Shown in pieces: positions 1-6,267 of a stretch of 13,565 nt of DNA. The notes below the pieces were generated by a model. It searched no databases. It was not told where the DNA came from and saw nothing but the letters and a program-made list of their open reading frames with translations. Made by a program: the position numbers and the translations under genes. Source of the DNA: Bdellovibrio sp. (GTDB lineage: Bacteria; Bdellovibrionota; Bdellovibrionia; Bdellovibrionales; Bdellovibrionaceae); contig PSRN01000251.1 of the NCBI GenBank assembly GCA_003176075.1, positions 1 through 13,565 on the forward strand, given 5' to 3'. Within the stretch, counting starts at the first letter, position 1. Every line of letters begins with the position of its first letter.

Positions 1-626
1 CCAACGATCCCGCCGCTCTTAAAATGTATTTGGACAGTTTGTCGCCTCTTTCGGTCAGCACCCAGGGAACCAGCTTCGCCAGTGCGATCATTGAAGCCAA
101 AACCGCCTTTGAACGGGGCGGAGCCGGTCCCTCGGATGCTTCCCATGTTTCGCGGGTCATCGTTATTGCCAGTGATGGGGAGGATCAGGAGCCGGGGGCG
201 ATGGAGGCCGCCGAAAAGCTGACTAAGGAAGGGGTTCGCATTTTCACCATCGCCTACGGCACAGAAAAGGGGGCGCCGATCCCGGAACGGGACAGCATGG
301 GGTTTTTGAAAGGCAACAAGAAAGACCGCGGCGGGACGGAAGTGATCACCGCCGTGCATGGCGACGCGCTGAAGGCGCTGGCGTCGGCCGGCAAAGGCAG
401 TTTCTATCATGCCACCATGGGTGGATCGCACATCAACGATTTGATCGATGATTTGAACAAACTTGAAAAGACTGAATTTGACTCTCAAATGATGACCCAG
501 TTTGATGAGAAATTTCAAGTCCTGCTGGCTCTTGCGTTGGTTCTTGGACTGCTGGAAATCTGGCTGGGAGAACGCCGGCCCGCCAGTCGAATTTGGAAAG
601 GGCGCTTTGAGGTGCCGGCCGGATGA
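1..626 (+). CDS. batB: BatB-like VWA-domain membrane protein, C-terminal part (5' end outside window)
   Basis: The reading frame is open from base 3, so the gene begins upstream; about 207 residues are visible. The fragment carries the second half of a von Willebrand factor A domain. GTSFASAI (bases 69-92) supplies the MIDAS threonine, and VIVIASDGEDQE (about 160-195) the MIDAS aspartate strand. The first DxSxS motif must lie upstream. A single C-terminal membrane helix (LLALALVLGLLEIWL) follows, then a short basic tail. This layout (VWA, then last TM at the C terminus) is that of BatA/BatB inner-membrane proteins, whose VWA domain faces the periplasm. The BatB choice rests on its position just before a TPR gene and batD; BatA is the alternative. 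Its TGA overlaps the ATG of the next gene (ATGA), indicating translational coupling. The exact biochemical role of Bat proteins is not settled; links to oxidative stress and envelope integrity are from the literature. Confidence 0.85.
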   Translation, partial: NDPAALKMYLDSLSPLSVSTQGTSFASAIIEAKTAFERGGAGPSDASHVSRVIVIASDGEDQEPGAMEAAEKLTKEGVRIFTIAYGTEKGAPIPERDSMGFLKGNKKDRGGTEVITAVHGDALKALASAGKGSFYHATMGGSHINDLIDDLNKLEKTEFDSQMMTQFDEKFQVLLALALVLGLLEIWLGERRPASRIWKGRFEVPAG

Positions 627-1384
627 AGAAAGTTTTTTTGACGCTTTTTCTTGTTTTAATCTGCGGGATCCTGCTGTGGAGTATTTTGCCTGAGCCTTGG
701 CGAAGGCAAATTGTCCTCCTCAGCGGTGTCAGCTCCTTTTGGGGGAACGAATTGGCTCTCGCTTCATTCAAAAATAATGATTATTCATTGGCCCAATCGC
801 GCTGGAGTGAGGCTTCGGCGGAGGATCCGCAAAATTTCCCGCTGATCTTCAACCTGGGACTGGGGTACCAGGCACTTGGTCATGGCGAAGACGCGAAGAA
901 ATCATATCAGGTCATTTTCAATCATCCGCGGGCGCCGGCGTTCTTGGCTTTCGGGGGCCATTTCAATCAAGGTGTTTTGCACCAGAGTGAAAAAGACGTC
1001 GATCAGGCCTTACGCCAGTACCAGGCGGCTTTGGATATTCAGCCCGATTCGAAGGAGACCAAAATTAATATCGAATTGATGATGCAGCAACAAAAGCAAG
1101 ACCAAAAGGGTCAATCGGGAAAAGACGGCAAGAACTCGCAGGACAACAAAGACCCGTCCAAAGATCAGAAAGAAGGTGACGACAAGGATCAGGACAAGAA
1201 AAAGGATCAGCCGAAGAAATACGCCGACCAGCCCAAGCCGCAACCGCGGCCCTTCAAGAGCGAGCAACTCGACCAGAAGGACGTCAATAAGATATTGGCG
1301 GAAATTCGCCAGCAGGAGCAAAAGATCAGAGGAGAATACAATCGACGCGAAGTGAAGGAGCAGCCCCGTGATAAAGATTGGTGA
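623..1384 (+). CDS. batC: BatC-like TPR protein with charged C-terminal tail
   Basis: This is a 253-residue protein. An N-terminal hydrophobic segment (residues 3-22, FLTLFLVLICGILLWSI) is a signal anchor or signal peptide, so the rest should be periplasmic. At least two TPR units follow: one around FNLGLGYQALGHGEDAKKSY (residues 76-95) and one around FNQGVLHQSEKDVDQALRQY with the ALDIQPDS ending. Residues about 150-210 are a low-complexity Lys/Asp/Gln linker. The end (residues 215-240) has a conserved-looking helix, DVNKILAEIRQQEQKIR, typical of TPR proteins in Bat operons. The start is supported by GAGGTG at 609-614, 8 nt upstream, and by the ATGA overlap with the VWA gene. The product probably works with the VWA proteins and BatD at the membrane. 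The assignment is by TPR content and operon position; TPR sequence alone is not diagnostic. Confidence 0.8.
   Translation: MKKVFLTLFLVLICGILLWSILPEPWRRQIVLLSGVSSFWGNELALASFKNNDYSLAQSRWSEASAEDPQNFPLIFNLGLGYQALGHGEDAKKSYQVIFNHPRAPAFLAFGGHFNQGVLHQSEKDVDQALRQYQAALDIQPDSKETKINIELMMQQQKQDQKGQSGKDGKNSQDNKDPSKDQKEGDDKDQDKKKDQPKKYADQPKPQPRPFKSEQLDQKDVNKILAEIRQQEQKIRGEYNRREVKEQPRDKDW
1355..1360 (+). promoter_or_regulatory. Ribosome binding site fixing the batD GTG start
   Basis: AAGGAG ends 7 nt before GTG at 1368. The site lies inside the last codons of the TPR gene. It makes this GTG, 17 nt inside the preceding gene, the convincing start of batD, because the encoded N terminus is then directly a signal peptide. 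Confidence 0.75.
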
Positions 1385-3380
1385 GAGATTTTTGGCGGCT
1401 CTTGTGATCGCGGTTCAATTGACCCTTCCGACCCTCCTGTGGGCCAAGGATCAAGACAAAGACAAGGCGGCCGACGTGCGGGTGGAAGGGGCCCCTGACC
1501 GCGGCGAAGTTGGCGTCGGCGAAGAGTTCGTTTACAATCTGCAAATCTTGTCCTCGGGCTCGGTGGCCAACGAAGAGCCGAAGGTTCCTCCGGTGGAGGG
1601 GCTGCGGGTGGAGAATCGAGGTTCTTCGTCCTCCATGTCCACCAAGATGCTGCAAGGGAGCGGCGGTTGGCAAATCGAGACCCAGCGATCGACAATCTAT
1701 CAGTATATCCTTAAAGCCAGCCGCAAAGGAAAGTTGAAGATTCCCTCATTCACTGTTGTTGTTGAAGGCAAGCTCTTCCGAACTGAACCGAGCGAAGTGA
1801 ATGTTGTTGATCAGCCCCAGATCGCTGGCGGCCCACAGGGGAGCGGGGGCGGCGGAGCCGCCAGGGGTGGACGGCGGCGTGGGGGCCCCCGGCCGCCCGG
1901 CGGGCTGTTTGGTGGCGGTCTTGGTGGCGGTCTTGGTGGCGGCAACCTCGATGATTTCATGGATGACCCGGATAAGATCTTCAACCAACTTTTGCAGCGG
2001 CGCTTTGGCGGGCGGCCGCCGCCGCGCAACTTGCCGCCGACGGATTCCAACCAAGCTCCTAAGGATGCCAACGAGCTTTTGACCATACTGACCGATGTTG
2101 ACAAGCACCAAGCCTATGAAGGCGAGCAGATCACGGCGAACTGGTATATTTTGGTGCGTGGGAATCTGCTATCCCTCGACCGTACGAAGTTTCCCGACCT
2201 TCATGGATTCTGGAAGGAAATCATCGAGGAAGTTCCGGCTCTGCAATTTTCACAGGAGGTCATCAACGGTCAGGTCTATCGCAAAGCGCTTCTCGCCAGC
2301 CATGCCTTGTTTCCCATCAAGGAGGGCTCGGCCGTCATTGATGAGTACAAGATCAAAGGCCAGGTGAAAGCGATGCAAGGGGCGTTCGGAGCGCTGGGAA
2401 TGGGCCCGGCTTACAATTTTGAACGATCCAGTCAGCGAATTCCGATCAAGGTTTTGCCGCTCCCCAAGGAAGGGCGACCCGCGGATTTCACGGGAGCGGT
2501 GGGACAGTTCAATATTTCGGCCAATCTCGACAACAACATTCTGCCCGTCAATGAGCCCTTTTCGTTGCGCATCCGATTTGAAGGCACGGGCAACGCGAAA
2601 TTGATCGAGATGCCGACCGTGCAATGGCCGGCAGCCTTGGAAGTCTTCGATACGAAACAAGAATCGAAATTTTTTAAGAACGGTCAAAGTTACAAGCAGT
2701 TTGAGATCATGTTGATCCCCCGCCAGCTGGGTGAAATCACGACGCCGCCGATTTCAATCAGCCTCTTTGATCCGCAAAAGAAGGCTTATTACACGCGCAC
2801 CATTGAACCGATCAGCCTGAAGATTCAACCGGGCGGCACGGCGCCGACGTTGGCCAACAAACGGATCAGCGAAAAGGTTGAGTTGCCGCCCGAAGGGCCA
2901 CATCTGCCGGCGCCGGTAGCGGTTTTGCGCAAAGCGGGTTCGCCGCTGGGCTGGGGTGGCGTGGGTCTTCTTTACTTCGCGGTGATTTCCTTCTTGGGAT
3001 TTTACGCCAGCACCAGTCTGGCGCGAAAGAATCTCCGCAAGGATCTCGCGAAAGTGATCAAGAACCGGGTTCAACTCGCTGAAAATGAGGCGCAAAAAGG
3101 TGATCACCGGCGAACGGGGGTGGTCATGTTCAATCTGATCGGCGAGGTCCTGGGCGAGATCTCGGGCCAGGCGGGTTCCGATCGCGAGGTCAGTAAAATG
3201 ATGGAGGTGTGCCCGCCCAGTGTTCGCCGCACCCTCGGTCCGACCTTGATAAAGATGGCCGACCTTTTTCAAACTTTAAGCTTCGCCCCCGATGAGTATC
3301 TGAAACAATTGACAGCCAAGGAGAAATTGATGGACTCCATCCAAGAGACCAGGAAGGCTCTTGAGCAGACCCTAAAATAA
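1368..3380 (+). CDS. batD: BatD, oxygen-tolerance/envelope protein
   Basis: This is a 670-residue protein starting at GTG. A signal peptide spans residues 1-26 (cleavage likely after LLWA). The first Ig-like beta domain is about residues 36-148 (GEEFVYNLQI, EGLRVENRGSSSS, YQYILKASRKGKLKIPSFTV). Next comes a Gly/Arg/Pro-rich linker, about 153-225. A second beta-rich region is about 235-365 (YEGEQITANWYILVRG), and a third about 375-487 (EPFSLRIRFEGTGNAKLIEMP, IMLIPRQLGEITTPPISISLF). One membrane helix lies at about 530-550 (GVGLLYFAVISFLGFYA), followed by a ~120-residue cytoplasmic helical tail. This is the BatD family layout. BatD works with VWA and TPR Bat proteins; the precise mechanism is unknown. 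The gene ends in TAA, and a decayed second copy of its last ~50 codons lies at about 4385-4642 (see that entry). Confidence 0.9.
   Translation: MIKIGERFLAALVIAVQLTLPTLLWAKDQDKDKAADVRVEGAPDRGEVGVGEEFVYNLQILSSGSVANEEPKVPPVEGLRVENRGSSSSMSTKMLQGSGGWQIETQRSTIYQYILKASRKGKLKIPSFTVVVEGKLFRTEPSEVNVVDQPQIAGGPQGSGGGGAARGGRRRGGPRPPGGLFGGGLGGGLGGGNLDDFMDDPDKIFNQLLQRRFGGRPPPRNLPPTDSNQAPKDANELLTILTDVDKHQAYEGEQITANWYILVRGNLLSLDRTKFPDLHGFWKEIIEEVPALQFSQEVINGQVYRKALLASHALFPIKEGSAVIDEYKIKGQVKAMQGAFGALGMGPAYNFERSSQRIPIKVLPLPKEGRPADFTGAVGQFNISANLDNNILPVNEPFSLRIRFEGTGNAKLIEMPTVQWPAALEVFDTKQESKFFKNGQSYKQFEIMLIPRQLGEITTPPISISLFDPQKKAYYTRTIEPISLKIQPGGTAPTLANKRISEKVELPPEGPHLPAPVAVLRKAGSPLGWGGVGLLYFAVISFLGFYASTSLARKNLRKDLAKVIKNRVQLAENEAQKGDHRRTGVVMFNLIGEVLGEISGQAGSDREVSKMMEVCPPSVRRTLGPTLIKMADLFQTLSFAPDEYLKQLTAKEKLMDSIQETRKALEQTLK
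1911..1943 (+). repeat. 12-bp tandem repeat in the batD Gly-rich linker
   Basis: GGTGGCGGTCTT occurs at 1911-1922 and 1923-1934, then a partial third copy (GGTGGCGGC). It is in frame and encodes the GGGLGGGLGGG part of the linker between two beta domains of BatD. Slippage here would change linker length without breaking the frame. Confidence 0.85.
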
Positions 3381-3425
3381 GGTTCCAGGTACTTTTTGCG
3401 GGTCACAGAGCATCAAAATTCAGCC

Positions 3426-3455
3426 GGGACAGAGAACGGTGGTTCAAGTTACACT
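3426..3455 (+). promoter_or_regulatory. Weak candidate promoter for the unknown secreted-protein gene
   Basis: GGGACA (3426-3431) and TACACT (3450-3455) are separated by 18 bp; each matches the sigma-70 consensus at 4 of 6 positions. Transcription would start about 3462, almost at the ATG (3465). That would give a leaderless or nearly leaderless message, consistent with the lack of a ribosome site there. This is a weak match only. Confidence 0.25.
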
Positions 3456-3464
3456 CTTACCGCA

Positions 3465-4268
3465 ATGAGGAACCTTACCAGGCTTGGCTTATTCTCACCC
3501 TTTTTTATTTTGTTATTCTTATTGATAGCCGGCCCCGCCCCTTTGGCCCCGGCCAAGCAGGACCGGGTGGACACGACTCCCGCCGAAACGGATTGTTTTG
3601 CCCGCCATATTTCAGAAGCCATGGCGCTCAATCGCCAGCGTTTTTGGCCCTATGCACGTTTGACGTCTTGGCGTTCGGTTTTGATATCCAGCGAGCTCAT
3701 TGCGACTGAAGCGATTGCTTTGCTGGTTGCCCAGCGGGTCGATCGGAAGGCGCGGATGTATCAAGAGCGTGGTATTCCCATCGCCTGTAATGATTTTGCG
3801 CCCATGAGTTTGGTGGTCTCGTTTTCCGCTCGGGAACCGGCCCCCTTCCCCGATTTGCGCGACTATGACTACTTTTTCACTGGACCTTGGATCACAACTC
3901 TTAGCCAGTTGGCTGACGGGCAGGATTACGCCGGCCTTGAACAAAAAACCAACGAGGTTTTGCAAGTATTCGCTAAGGAACCGCGCTTTCATTGCATGAG
4001 CAAGCATGTTTTGGATTCTTTACGTCGCCTCGCTCACTTCGCGCCGGATTATCTTAGAATGGCGGCTGAGAAAGAATTGCCACCGCCGACGGAGCTTATA
4101 CAAGGCATGATTCACAATCATCTTCAGACTCTGCCGATTGCGACTCATCTTGATGATGACTCCCGGTTCATTCATGCTGAAGGGATACCCTTGATCTGCC
4201 AAGACGTTCCCGCGATCGGCCTGGATCCTTTGCCCCAATATCGGGATTTGTTCGATCGGGATCACTGA
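3465..4268 (+). CDS. Secreted protein of unknown function with two internal CxxxH...C repeats
   Basis: I do not recognise the family. From ATG 3465 the product is 267 residues. A basic start (MRNLTRLG) and a hydrophobic core (FFILLFLLIAG, residues 13-23) form a signal peptide with likely cleavage near residue 30. A TTG 69 nt upstream (3396) stays in frame, but it would put 23 polar residues before the signal peptide, so I prefer the ATG despite no clear ribosome site. The mature part looks like two copies of one mostly helical module. Copy 1 has C44, H48 and C108 (in GIPIACND); copy 2 has C177, H181 and C245 (in GIPLICQD). Spacing is nearly the same (64 and 68 residues between cysteines). The paired cysteines could form a disulfide in the periplasm or bind metal with the histidine. 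The gene sits between the intact batD and a decayed batD tail, so it appears inserted into the operon. Confidence 0.75.
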   Translation: MRNLTRLGLFSPFFILLFLLIAGPAPLAPAKQDRVDTTPAETDCFARHISEAMALNRQRFWPYARLTSWRSVLISSELIATEAIALLVAQRVDRKARMYQERGIPIACNDFAPMSLVVSFSAREPAPFPDLRDYDYFFTGPWITTLSQLADGQDYAGLEQKTNEVLQVFAKEPRFHCMSKHVLDSLRRLAHFAPDYLRMAAEKELPPPTELIQGMIHNHLQTLPIATHLDDDSRFIHAEGIPLICQDVPAIGLDPLPQYRDLFDRDH

Positions 4269-4310
4269 TGCCAGCTTCACTGAAGCCAGGGGTATTCAGT
4301 GATCGCGATC
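4254..4310 (+). other. Large inverted repeat spanning the stop codon of the unknown gene
   Basis: GATCGGGATCACTGA (4254-4268, containing the TGA stop) pairs with TCAGTGATCGCGATC (4296-4310) at 14 of 15 positions. The 27-nt loop holds a smaller stem, GCTTC-ACT-GAAGC (4274-4286). No U-run follows, so it is not a classical intrinsic terminator. A 3'-end-stabilising RNA structure, a Rho-independent terminator lacking a tract, or a DNA recombination site are possible. The right arm contains the perfect palindrome GATCGCGATC. Confidence 0.6.
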
Positions 4311-4384
4311 CTGTGACATTCGTGTAGCGAGTATTCAGGTTGGAGCTTTCGTTCTCGGTCTTCGTCGAGGCGATCGCGCGCCAC

Positions 4385-4642
4385 GAGAGTTTTGCAGCAG
4401 TTTCACCGCACCTTCGGCCCGACCTTGATTAAGATGACCGGGCTTTTTCAACTTTGAGTTTCGCTCCCGCGGAATATCTGAAACAATTGAAGGGCAAGGA
4501 GACAGGGATGGACTCCATCCAAGAGACCAGAAACCCGTGGCGCTGCGGAGGTGCCGAAGCCACTTGTGGCGCAGGCACCGACTTGGCTATTCGCCGCCCA
4601 CGCTAGAAGGCTCTTGCGAAGACCCTAACGATCAAGGAATGA
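4385..4642 (+). pseudogene. Decayed second copy of the batD 3' end, interrupted by a repeat element
   Basis: From about 4385 (clear from 4407) the sequence aligns with batD 3228-3373. By eye about 85% of bases match. The remnant reads RTFGPTLIKMTGLFQ, then a 1-nt deletion near 4450 (giving a stop), then TLSFAPAEYLKQLKGKE and MDSIQETR. After an inserted element (4533-4604) it resumes as KALAKTLTIKE and stops at TGA 4640-4642. Intact batD has KALEQTLK at this place. Several differences are synonymous, so the copy diverged under coding constraint before it broke. Its TGA overlaps the ATG of the downstream glycosyltransferase as ATGA, the same coupling used at 623 and 6264. This argues that the remnant is the original batD-glycosyltransferase junction. 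From the end of the unknown gene to 4638 there is no intact gene; 4311-4384 shows nothing I can identify. Confidence 0.8.
4533..4604 (-). repeat. Palindromic REP/MITE-like element, full-length copy
   Basis: This 72-bp block interrupts the batD remnant and is absent from intact batD. It has nested inverted repeats: GGTGCC...GGCACC outside GCCAC-TT-GTGGC. Its ends, CCCGTGGCG (4534-4542) and TTCGCCGCCCACGC (4590-4603), recur in reverse complement at 10268-10292, including a 14-base identity. AGAA flanks it on both sides (4529-4532 and 4605-4608), a possible 4-bp target duplication. It has no coding capacity. A mobile short element is inferred; two copies are too few to prove it. Confidence 0.6.
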
Positions 4643-6267
4643 TCTACATTTTCATTATTTTGGCGGTCGGCGGGCTGCGCTTTTACGAGCTGGCCCTCAA
4701 GCCAGCCCATCATGACGAATCGATCAACGGCGCCTTTATCGCCGGCATCTGGCAATCCGGCTGGTACAACTACGATCCCACAAACTATCACGGTCCGCTC
4801 CTGTTTTATTTGCAAGCCTTGGGGGAGCGCCTGTTCGGCTGGGGTATCATCGCGATTCGATTTTTTCCCGTCTTTTTTTCTTTGTTGCAGGTCTTTCTCT
4901 TTGATTTTTACGCGCGCAAGCGCGCTCCCAAGAGCCGTTGGATGAATTTGGTTTGGTTGATGAGCCCCGGCTTTTTCTTCTATTCCCGATCGGGGATCCA
5001 TGAGGCCATTTTCGCGTTTTTTTTGGCTCTTGCCATGATTGGATTTCTTGAGGTTTTTCAATTCGCCAACTTCAAGGGATGGATCGCCGTCATCTGGGGA
5101 CTTTGGGGAGCCATGGTCTTGAAGGAAACCTGGACGTTGTTGGTGGCTTCGGCCGGGCTTTCGTTTTTGATCGTCGCTCTTTGGCGGCGGGAATTGAGAT
5201 CCTCGGATTGGTTCACTCCGCGGAAGTGGATCAATCCGCGGCTGCTGCGCGCTTCGCGCTTGGCGGAGTTGTGGCCGCACCTGCTGATGGCCCTCTTTGC
5301 TCTGGCATTTCTCTTCACCGGAGGGTTTCAAGACCCGGCGGGGATGACGAAGTTCGTCTATGCCTACCTTCCCTGGATGAAAACCGGCGCTGGTTCTGGC
5401 CACGATAAATCCTTTTTCCACTGGATTTTGCTTCTTTCGAAATATGACCTCGGCGTATTGGCGATGATTTCACTGACTTCAGTTCTGGGGTTGTTTATTT
5501 TCCCCCGAAGCGTGGGGCGAGGAAGCCAATGGATCTTTCTCACCGCGGTGATTCACTTTCTCGTCTATTCAGCGATCCCGTACAAAACTCCTTGGTGTAT
5601 CATTTCAATTGTCACTCCTTTTTGGCTGGCTGGTCTGATGGTATGGCATGAGTGGATCGCTTCTGCGGAGGTGTCATCGGAGCCGAAAACACCGGCTTGG
5701 GCTTCCCCCTGGCGGGTGCGTGGGGCCCTGGCTGTCGGCACATGCGCTTTGCTGGTGTTTGTGTTGCCCGCGGGCTGGCGGCTGAACTTTGTGGACCCCA
5801 CTCCCATGGGACACGAGTATGTCTATGTGCAAACGGACCGGCGTTTCGGTGACCTGATGAATTCACTTTTTCAACAGGCGGGCAGGGACCCGCGGTTGTG
5901 GAAGGCGAAAGTGCAAATTGCGGGCGACGAGGATTGGCCCATGGCCTGGTGGCTGAGCCCCTTCACCGGCAAGGTTCACCGGCGGCTGCAGCCGCGGGCG
6001 CAACGGCAGTTGGCATCTGAGACGGGGCCTCCACGGCTGATCCCGTCTGATTCCGAGCGCTCGGTGATTGCCGATGTGGACGTCCTGGTGGCCAATGCCA
6101 GCGAGGCCAAGGATGTGGAAAGCGAAATTCAAGTGAACGATTACTGGACCGCCGAGTTCCCCATTCGCGACAGTCGCGTCCCTTCGAAATACTATGTTCG
6201 CAAATCCCTCTTTCCCATCAACCCCTTCGTCGACCGTGGCGACGTCACCGCCCACGCTGAGCCATGA
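4639..6267 (+). CDS. TIGR03663/Agl23-like GT-C family membrane glycosyltransferase
   Basis: From ATG 4639 the product is 542 residues. It is a polytopic inner-membrane protein with about 10 hydrophobic segments in the first ~400 residues and a soluble C-terminal portion. The first helix leads into KPAHHDESIN (D26, E27), the acidic loop motif of GT-C enzymes. Next come YDPTNYHGPLLFY (residues 45-57), SPGFFFYSRSGIHE (109-122), KET (162-164), SGHDKSFFHW (253-262) and IPYKTPW (313-319). This set matches the TIGR03663 family, named flippase activity-associated Agl23-like. GT-C enzymes use polyprenyl-phosphate-linked sugars; the sugar and acceptor here are unknown. An in-frame GTG at 4537 would add 34 residues encoded by the repeat element and batD remnant, so it is rejected. 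The ATG overlaps the remnant batD stop (ATGA). Because batD is now broken upstream, coupled translation from an intact partner is lost here. The AAGGA before the ATG is too close to be a normal ribosome site. Confidence 0.85.
   Translation: MIYIFIILAVGGLRFYELALKPAHHDESINGAFIAGIWQSGWYNYDPTNYHGPLLFYLQALGERLFGWGIIAIRFFPVFFSLLQVFLFDFYARKRAPKSRWMNLVWLMSPGFFFYSRSGIHEAIFAFFLALAMIGFLEVFQFANFKGWIAVIWGLWGAMVLKETWTLLVASAGLSFLIVALWRRELRSSDWFTPRKWINPRLLRASRLAELWPHLLMALFALAFLFTGGFQDPAGMTKFVYAYLPWMKTGAGSGHDKSFFHWILLLSKYDLGVLAMISLTSVLGLFIFPRSVGRGSQWIFLTAVIHFLVYSAIPYKTPWCIISIVTPFWLAGLMVWHEWIASAEVSSEPKTPAWASPWRVRGALAVGTCALLVFVLPAGWRLNFVDPTPMGHEYVYVQTDRRFGDLMNSLFQQAGRDPRLWKAKVQIAGDEDWPMAWWLSPFTGKVHRRLQPRAQRQLASETGPPRLIPSDSERSVIADVDVLVANASEAKDVESEIQVNDYWTAEFPIRDSRVPSKYYVRKSLFPINPFVDRGDVTAHAEP

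Noticed and set aside
4340..4360. Shared 11-base stretch GCTTTCGTTCT with the region before the last gene (about 12666-12676)
   Set aside because: Too short, and the flanks do not align; treated as chance.
4537..4638. GTG-started N-terminal extension (34 residues) of the Agl23-like protein
   Set aside because: It is encoded by the palindromic element and the decayed batD tail; the family's first helix begins at the ATG 4639.
4603..5421. 272-codon open frame on the minus strand
   Set aside because: It is rich in Lys/Gln/Pro with no domain or ribosome site, and lies antisense to a clear membrane protein gene whose hydrophobic codons produce this kind of shadow.
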